A stretch of 64,000 bases of DNA from GWB2-37-7 sp942492835 (GTDB lineage Bacteria > Bacillota > Clostridia > Lutisporales > Lutisporaceae): positions 2,046,001 through 2,110,000 of the forward strand of contig OW818645.1 in the NCBI GenBank assembly GCA_942492835.1, read 5' to 3'. Position numbers and translations under genes: made by a program. This document shows positions 58,746 to 64,000 of this stretch, piece by piece (the first letter of the stretch is position 1; each line of letters opens with the position of its first letter). The notes below the pieces were generated by a model that worked only from the letters and a program-made list of their open reading frames with translations, searched no databases and had not been told where the DNA came from.

Positions 58746-60743
58746 TTATCTTTCACCTTCCTTTAAATATTCATCAATTGCTGTTTTTACTTTATTTATA
58801 GCATCATTTATTGATACATCTGGAATCTGTGCCCCAGCTACCGTAAGGTGTCCTCCACCCCCCAGCTTTTCTAATACCACTTGTACGTTGATATCTCCTA
58901 AGGATCTTCCACTTATGAATATATCACCATTTATCTCTGAAAGTACAAAGGATGCATTTATTCCTTTAATATTCAGCAACTCATCTGCAGCCTGAGCCGC
59001 GACTAGTGCTGGAGATTTAGCAGTCTGAGGTATTATAGATATTGCTATGTTATTCTTAAACATCCTTGCGTTTTTAACTACATCAGCACGAGTCAAGAAT
59101 GTCTCCATATCGTCCTGGAACAGCTGTCTAGTCAGTGTCGTATCAGCTCCTACCCTTCTTAAAAAGGCGGCTGCCTCAAAGGTTCTAACTCCTGTTTGGA
59201 AGGAGAAATTCTTAGTATCTATAAATATACCTGCCAGCAGTGCTTCGGCTTCAAGCTGTTTTATTCTAGATTTTTCAAACATATATTGAAGCATCTCTGT
59301 TACAAGCTCACTTGTTGAAGAAGCATAGGGCTCAATATATGTTAATACTGCATTATCAATAAATTCTGTTCCTCTTCTATGATGGTCTATTACTACTATC
59401 TTTTCTGTCTTTTCCAATAACTGCTTACATTCAGTAAAAACTGGTCTATGTACATCTACCACTACTATAAGAGTATTCTTTGTACAAGCTTGCAAAGCCT
59501 CTTGGGAATTTATAAAAACATCAGTATATTCTTCCTCTTCCTCAAGTTCACTCCATATATTGGCAATAGCTGCATTGACCTTATTCAATACTATTCTAAC
59601 ATTTTTATTTAGATTTACAGAGCATCTATATATTCCAAGAGCAGAGCCTAAACAGTCCAAATCTGGCATTTCATGACCCAGTATTATAACATTTTCTGAC
59701 TGTTCTATTAGCTGTTTTAAAGCATAAGCCATAACTCTAGCTTTGACCTTTGTACGTTTTTCAACTGCTTTTGTCTTACCTCCATAGAAGGAAAGCTTAT
59801 CATTGTCCTTTACTACTGCTTGATCTCCACCACGACCTAAGGCTATATCCATGGCACTGTGGCTGAATTTTTGCAGTTCTGTCAAGGTCTTGCCATTTAC
59901 CCCTACTCCAATACTTAGAGTTATAGGAATCTTATTGCCCGAGTTTATTTCTCTGATAGAATCAAGAATATCAAAACGCTTTTCTTCCATCTCCATAAGC
60001 TGCTTATAAGTAAAGTGCAATAGATACTCTCCATTTGAATACTTTTGTATGGAAGCACTATTTAAAGAAGCCCATGCATTTATTCTTCTGTCTATTTCCG
60101 CGATAACAGTCGGTTTAGCCAGCTCATCAATATCCTTAAGTACTTCCTCATAATTATCCAATTGAAGTGTAGCTATAATAGGTCTCTCATCATTAAGTCT
60201 GATTCTAATATTCACATAATCAGTTTTTTCCACTAAATACATTATAATAACATTTTTTTCCTTGCTGCCTTCCTTTAGATTTATAAGGTTGCAGTATATA
60301 TCATAGTATCTATCCTTAATATTTATGTTCTTAAATTCCTCTGTTTCGTTCTTTAGCACACGTCCTAGGTCTACACCATTAAGATAGCCAGAAAGCTTTT
60401 TATCTAGTATATATTCCCCTTGAAATATATCAGAAAACAACATATTGTACCAATTTATAAAGCCCTGCTCATCAACAATAACCAATGGGAATGGAAGACT
60501 AAGTATAGAATTTTTAGTTGCCATATCTACACTATCCGAAAGATTTTCTATATAAAGCCTAAGCTCCTCTTTTTTCCTATTTGAAGAACGCATATTATGC
60601 ATTAAAAGATATACAAGCACAAGCACCCCTGCCAAGCCTAGCCACTTATCATATAGACCAATTATAACAACCGATACCGCTATTATAAATATATACAGGT
60701 ATGTATCCCTTGTAATAGAGCCAGCGAACTTTGCTAATTTCAT
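58746..60743 (-). CDS. gdpP: Cyclic-di-AMP phosphodiesterase GdpP (DHH family)
   Basis: A 665-residue membrane protein that degrades c-di-AMP. Two transmembrane helices at about residues 15-47, a PAS-like domain (from about 75), a degenerate GGDEF domain (ILDSIREINSGNKIPITLSI in it), then the DHH phosphodiesterase with GHEMPDLDCLGSALG and VVIDHHRRG, and DHHA1 with GGGGHLTVAGAQ. Overlaps yybS by 4 bases. Controls potassium and wall-stress signalling through c-di-AMP. Confidence 0.96.
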   Translation of the reverse strand: MKLAKFAGSITRDTYLYIFIIAVSVVIIGLYDKWLGLAGVLVLVYLLMHNMRSSNRKKEELRLYIENLSDSVDMATKNSILSLPFPLVIVDEQGFINWYNMLFSDIFQGEYILDKKLSGYLNGVDLGRVLKNETEEFKNINIKDRYYDIYCNLINLKEGSKEKNVIIMYLVEKTDYVNIRIRLNDERPIIATLQLDNYEEVLKDIDELAKPTVIAEIDRRINAWASLNSASIQKYSNGEYLLHFTYKQLMEMEEKRFDILDSIREINSGNKIPITLSIGVGVNGKTLTELQKFSHSAMDIALGRGGDQAVVKDNDKLSFYGGKTKAVEKRTKVKARVMAYALKQLIEQSENVIILGHEMPDLDCLGSALGIYRCSVNLNKNVRIVLNKVNAAIANIWSELEEEEEYTDVFINSQEALQACTKNTLIVVVDVHRPVFTECKQLLEKTEKIVVIDHHRRGTEFIDNAVLTYIEPYASSTSELVTEMLQYMFEKSRIKQLEAEALLAGIFIDTKNFSFQTGVRTFEAAAFLRRVGADTTLTRQLFQDDMETFLTRADVVKNARMFKNNIAISIIPQTAKSPALVAAQAADELLNIKGINASFVLSEINGDIFISGRSLGDINVQVVLEKLGGGGHLTVAGAQIPDVSINDAINKVKTAIDEYLKEGER

Positions 60744-61744
60744 TTCGCACCTCCGACGGCTTTTCTACTGAATTGCCTAAGATCTGCTGTCATATCAATC
60801 ATGCCTATAAAAGGTAGTACCGAAAAAAGTGTAAAAAGTATAAAAAGTATAATACCTACTTGCAAAGTCTTTGGTATTTCATATTTTGCAGATATACTTT
60901 TTAAAAAGTATATAATCACAGATAAACCGAGCACCCCATACACAGTAAATAAAAACATTAAAAGGTTTTCGCTTATAATTTTTACCCATTCTATTTTTAC
61001 ATAATTAAGAAAAAAAGTTGATGCAGTAAGTATTAATGAAGGAACTATCCATTCATCTCTTAATCTCCATTTTTTGAATTCCTTAATATCCTCTATAACA
61101 TATCCCAGCTTGTTTAATATGAGCCTAACAACCTTAAAATTAGCGTAAGCGATAAATATTCCAATCAAAGCAAAAGAAGTAGGTAATATACGCTTTGCAC
61201 TATAAATCGCCATTTTGACTACCTCAACAAGCTCCTTGATTTTCTCCTCACCAATTCCTAGCTTACTATACATTTCTGTAGATTTTATAATGGAATTATA
61301 GAAGTAATTATAATAATTATCTAATTCTGCTCCTAAATTAAAAATTACATCAAAAACATTTTTGCCTGATACTATGTCCATGGTAAGTGCAAACTCTAAC
61401 AAAGACGCGACAGCCATAATTAGACCACCAATAAATATTACTATATATGGACTAAGCTTTTTGCGAAGCATAAATCCAATTACGGCTCCAGGTAATGCAT
61501 ACACCATAAGCAAAATCAATCCCATTACTGGATTCATCATCATAGATAATATCAAAGCTGCTACAACTGAAGATATTATGCTAACCTTGAAACCATGTCT
61601 ATATCCTACTATGATTATTGGCACAGACCAAAAAAAGGTTATAATACTAAGTCCAGGCATCCAATAGAAAACTCCCATTATAACTGTTAAAGCAGCTAAT
61701 ATAGCACCCTCTACCATAGCTCTTATATTAAGTGTTTTCATCAT
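60740..61744 (-). CDS. yybS: YybS family membrane protein (DUF2232)
   Basis: A 334-residue integral membrane protein with about eight hydrophobic helices and the N-terminal signature EGAILAALTVIMGVFYWMPG. It belongs to the family always found before gdpP in Firmicutes. Function is unknown; ECF-transporter-like substrate-binding folds have been suggested. Start is 1 base after the MazG-like gene stop. Confidence 0.92.
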   Translation of the reverse strand: MMKTLNIRAMVEGAILAALTVIMGVFYWMPGLSIITFFWSVPIIIVGYRHGFKVSIISSVVAALILSMMMNPVMGLILLMVYALPGAVIGFMLRKKLSPYIVIFIGGLIMAVASLLEFALTMDIVSGKNVFDVIFNLGAELDNYYNYFYNSIIKSTEMYSKLGIGEEKIKELVEVVKMAIYSAKRILPTSFALIGIFIAYANFKVVRLILNKLGYVIEDIKEFKKWRLRDEWIVPSLILTASTFFLNYVKIEWVKIISENLLMFLFTVYGVLGLSVIIYFLKSISAKYEIPKTLQVGIILFILFTLFSVLPFIGMIDMTADLRQFSRKAVGGAK

Positions 61745-61745
61745 A

Positions 61746-62066
61746 TTAATCCCTATGCCTATTCATATAATCAGATAGTTCAGATAGATCCCCATACCAT
61801 TTTTCTGATTCATGGTCTTCAATCATTCCAATCCTTATTTTTTCCATAATTTTAGAATCAATTACAGCAGATGCAAGTCCTAGCCTTTTACCAAGCAAAT
61901 ATGTAACTAATATAAGGTTAGCCAAAGCATCTACAAGAACCTCCTGCCCCACCTTAGTGCCTTTTATAAGGCTTTGGTAAAGCGTTGCTACTCCTGTAAG
62001 CAGCTCACTTTTTAAAAATTCTATCATCCTAATGTTTTTTGTAATATCTGTGTCTTGATTAGACAT
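61746..62066 (-). CDS. MazG-like protein
   Basis: A 106-residue all-alpha protein resembling the MazG-like family of small clostridial proteins related to NTP pyrophosphohydrolases. Segments MIEFLKSELLTGVATLYQSL and DALANLILVTYLLGKRLGLA fit; the usual EExxE metal-binding set is not obvious, so enzymatic activity is doubtful. First gene of the yybS-gdpP-rplI-dnaB operon. RBS GGGGGTGTATTAG is distant, spacing about 8. Confidence 0.78.
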   Translation of the reverse strand: MSNQDTDITKNIRMIEFLKSELLTGVATLYQSLIKGTKVGQEVLVDALANLILVTYLLGKRLGLASAVIDSKIMEKIRIGMIEDHESEKWYGDLSELSDYMNRHRD

Positions 62067-62225
62067 CTAATACACCCCCGGCAAATTTCTTTGTAAAGTA
62101 TATATTCTTTTTATTTTGCTCAACTCCTGCTTTAGATGGTATACACCCAGAATAGCATATTTAAATAAATATTAACACACATTACAAAACAAGACAAACT
62201 TATGGCAGAAACTTACCTCACAACC

Positions 62226-62267
62226 AAAAAATCCTTGGATAGAGCTACATCTATCCAAGGATTTTTA
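62226..62267. terminator. Strong bidirectional terminator
   Basis: A 17-bp stem, AAAAATCCTTGGATAGA with TCTATCCAAGGATTTTT (62227-62243 with 62250-62266), serves the minus-strand 55-residue ORF, whose stop is 15 bases away. Confidence 0.92.
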
Positions 62268-62281
62268 GTTTTTATTACTGT

Positions 62282-62449
62282 TTAATTATATGCCTCGATT
62301 TGAGGTAATGCCTTGTCTATGACTACAAGTTTATAAACTTGTGCGATTAACTCATGTACTATTTCAGGATCGACTCCCAGTTTTTCTGCTTTTCTATACA
62401 CTGAGTCAAACTTACTAATGAAATCTTCCATGTATTCTTTATTAAACAT
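62282..62449 (-). CDS. 55-residue small protein of unknown function
   Basis: ATG at 62449 with an excellent ribosome binding site, AAAGGAG, 7 bases upstream, and a strong terminator after the stop. The 55-residue product is helical and acidic at the start (MFNKEYMEDFISKFDSVYRK), then KLGVDPEIVHELIAQ and a hydrophobic helix VYKLVVIDKALPQIEAYN. No signal peptide. It lies downstream of the TPR/peptide pair on the same strand, with a terminator between, so it may be an independent gene of the same system or unrelated. Confidence 0.65.
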   Translation of the reverse strand: MFNKEYMEDFISKFDSVYRKAEKLGVDPEIVHELIAQVYKLVVIDKALPQIEAYN

Positions 62450-62861
62450 TGTATATCTCCTTTCCTTGTTAAAGTTCTTAAAATAAGTTTATAATTTCAA
62501 GAAAAGTGATATATGAATAGGTTTATTTTTGCAATGTATAACCTATTACCCTTGGTAGAAGTTGGAGAAATCCGGCTCTTTCACTTTTCTGTTTAATATA
62601 ATTTGCTTTTCCTCCTTTCAATGAATTATGTAATGTCTTGTTACATTGTGTTTACTTTGTAATTTTAACAAAATTTCACATACTTGTAAAGTCTGCTAGA
62701 TTCCATTATATGTAATCCCTTGTGTGGTGGCGTGAATAAATATTTATAATTAATAATATTTAATTGATACAAGTTATATTTTGTTATAAATTTTACGTTT
62801 TTTAAAGGACATCGCCTATAAATTTCATAATTTTTCCATAAATTATTTTAAAATTCCCTAC
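62450..62861. other. Spacer between the 55-residue ORF and the peptide gene
   Basis: Holds the promoter region of the 55-residue ORF. At 62610-62619 (minus strand) there is an orphan GAAAGGAGG with no ATG at a useful distance; only non-standard ATT or TTG starts would give peptides of 18-32 codons. Nothing else supported. Confidence 0.4.
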
Positions 62862-62893
62862 AAAAAAAAATAGAAAGCATAAAGCCTTCTATT
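62862..62893 (-). terminator. Terminator of the TPR/peptide operon
   Basis: On the minus strand AATAGAAGGC and GCTTTCTATT form a 10-bp stem with one G-T pair, followed by nine T residues, 12 bases after the peptide stop. Confidence 0.9.
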
Positions 62894-62904
62894 AGGTGAT
62901 GGGT

Positions 62905-63051
62905 TTAATTATTTATTGGATTTATCATGCATGAATGGTATGGATCGCTACCATCTTGTGCATTTACTTCTGTCGGAATTACTACCGATATAGTAACTGC
63001 AAATAAAATTGCTATTATAAAATATTTTGTTATTGTTTTAAACTTATTCAT
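62905..63051 (-). CDS. Secreted signalling-peptide precursor candidate (Phr-like), 48 residues
   Basis: A 48-residue precursor whose ATG (63051) overlaps the last 8 bases of the TPR gene. The ribosome binding site AAGGAGG sits 6 bases upstream, inside that gene. N-region MNKFKTITK is basic, residues 10-25 are a hydrophobic helix, and VNA at 29-31 is a good signal peptidase site, leaving QDGSDPYHSCMINPINN outside the cell. Size, signal sequence, gene overlap and following terminator all match Phr/PapR/NprX-type pheromone precursors. The mature active peptide is probably a piece of the C-terminal part. A cell-wall or lantibiotic-like role is less likely given the TPR partner. Confidence 0.78.
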   Translation of the reverse strand: MNKFKTITKYFIIAILFAVTISVVIPTEVNAQDGSDPYHSCMINPINN

Positions 63052-64000
63052 TGTATGCCTCCTTTTTTCTTATTTTTCTATGTATTCTTCCTATACATGA
63101 GTACAAATCATCTTTATATACATAATTATCTGTGTTCTCTTCTATGTAACAAACCACATTGTACAATTCTTTTAATAAGTTAACATCATATATATAGTTA
63201 GTTATATTAATTATTCCATCCTTCATATCTTTTTTATCAATAGAAGTATAAATTGTTTTCTTTAGCATACTAAAATATTCATAGCAGGCAGAGGTATCTC
63301 CTGCCATTAATCTTATCTCCGCATGGGTTTGAGCGACTATTAAATGTCTCTCAGTAATTCTATCCTTATCTAATAGCTCCATTGCTGCTTCGATGTATTT
63401 AATCGCTTCGTCATAATTCTTAAAAATGCAATATATGTCAGCAATATTATTAAGAGTTAATGACCTACCATTTATATCTTTTTCGTGGAATTCAAGCAAA
63501 GCCATTAAGTAGTATTCTTTTGCTTCCGCATACATTCCATCTCTTTTATATGTAGACCCTATAGCCAAATATGCCGCACCTTTATCACTATTTAATTCAG
63601 TATTATCACCTGCATACACAATTGACTTCTCTATGTAGCCTCTTGCCTCAGAGTGCCTGCCCGCTTCTGCATTTAACATTATACCTCTTCTAAAATAGTA
63701 TTTATACAAGGCTGAATTACTAACCTTCTCAGATTTATCAATGTAATTCTGAGCTTTTATAAATAATCTTTCTGCCTCTTTAACTGCTCTCTCCATATAA
63801 TGATATTCTGCCAATTCAACCGTTATAATTATTAATGTATCAATATTTTTCTTATCAACGAGATTTAAGGCTTCATTGTAATATTCTAAGGTTTTGATAA
63901 TATCATTTCTATAGTAAAAGTGTTTTCCAAGGCATCTTATCATTAAAGCAGTTTCGTTTATAAGTCCAAACTTAACACACAATGCTCTTACTTTTTCCAG
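63044..64000 (-). CDS. TPR-repeat regulator (RRNPP/Rap-like), N-terminus outside the window
   Basis: At least 318 residues; the frame is open to base 64000, so the start (perhaps with an Xre helix-turn-helix) lies to the right. The protein is a series of tetratricopeptide repeats: DIIKTLEYYNEALNLVDKKN, AVKEAERLFIKAQNYIDKSE, GMYAEAKEYYLMALLEFHEK, and KNYDEAIKYIEAAMELLDKD are successive units. This is the peptide-binding architecture of Rap, PlcR, NprR and PrgX-type receptors. Its end overlaps the small secreted precursor gene. Whether it binds DNA (PlcR/NprR) or another protein (Rap) cannot be seen from this part. Confidence 0.82.
   Translation of the reverse strand: MEKVRALCVKFGLINETALMIRCLGKHFYYRNDIIKTLEYYNEALNLVDKKNIDTLIIITVELAEYHYMERAVKEAERLFIKAQNYIDKSEKVSNSALYKYYFRRGIMLNAEAGRHSEARGYIEKSIVYAGDNTELNSDKGAAYLAIGSTYKRDGMYAEAKEYYLMALLEFHEKDINGRSLTLNNIADIYCIFKNYDEAIKYIEAAMELLDKDRITERHLIVAQTHAEIRLMAGDTSACYEYFSMLKKTIYTSIDKKDMKDGIINITNYIYDVNLLKELYNVVCYIEENTDNYVYKDDLYSCIGRIHRKIRKKEAYNE

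Noticed and set aside
62610..62640. Additional short peptide gene after the orphan GAAAGGAGG
   Set aside because: No ATG, GTG or TTG lies at a proper distance in a meaningful frame; only an ATT start would work.
63044..63982. TPR gene starting at 63982
   Set aside because: The codon there is TTG without a ribosome binding site and the frame stays open to the window edge, so the gene continues to the right.

Overview
The window is AT-rich, bacterial, and reads as a chromosome segment of a low-GC Gram-positive anaerobe of the class Clostridia. The evidence is strong AGGAGG-type ribosome binding sites, a WalRK-YycHIJ operon, a YybS-GdpP-RplI-DnaB cluster, small CspA and FmdB proteins, an MntP gene behind a yybP-ykoY leader, and an old-yellow-enzyme/enoate-reductase type flavoprotein. 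walRK, rplI-dnaB and purA lie near the replication origin in many Firmicutes. The spacer at 56.0-56.6 kb holds three perfect DnaA boxes beside a 26-bp perfect inverted repeat, so the right half is probably origin-proximal.

Layout. 1-9.5 kb: the 5' part of gpmI, a nuclease-like DUF2161 protein, a TetR/HsmA-like pair with twin palindromic operators, a chemotaxis receptor, a cold-shock protein, an M3 peptidase, and a LysR regulator followed by a divergent PurA paralog. 9.5-17 kb: ung, tRNA-Thr(CGT), the Mn riboswitch with mntP, a MotA-like/LuxR membrane pair, an FMN-attachment lipoprotein, and an ABC-F ATPase behind a leader that looks like ribosome-mediated attenuation. 17-30 kb: metabolic and small accessory genes (YcaQ-type glycosylase, DUF2284, tandem NTF2 protein, OYE flavoprotein with divergent TetR, M24 peptidase, PNPOx-like, GNAT, NUDIX, lipoprotein).

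30-34.5 kb is an island-like segment bounded by two 128-bp copies of the rlmH 3' end that differ only at synonymous positions. It carries an AlbA_2-type ATPase/regulator flanked by its own direct repeats, and an Xre regulator with an ImmA/IrrE-Fic fusion. No recombinase gene is visible in it. 34.5-45 kb is the wal operon, transcribed leftward: walR, walK, a small secreted protein, yycH, yycI, murA, yycJ, htrA and intact rlmH. Upstream of walR is a candidate plus-strand small RNA.

45-53 kb: FmdB, subtilisin-like protease, two M23 cell-wall peptidases, DnaD/DnaI-type replication genes, and a four-gene tRNA operon (Glu, Val, Asp, Thr). 53-62 kb: canonical purA, an FAD protein, the DnaA-box region, a small Xre regulator with paired operators, and the MazG-like/yybS/gdpP/rplI/dnaB cluster. 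62-64 kb: a 55-residue ORF, and a TPR-protein gene (cut by the window edge) whose stop codon overlaps the start of a 48-residue signal-peptide-bearing precursor. That is the arrangement of Rap-Phr/RRNPP peptide signalling pairs and is one of the two strongest candidates here for an undescribed system; the other is the rlmH-flanked island.
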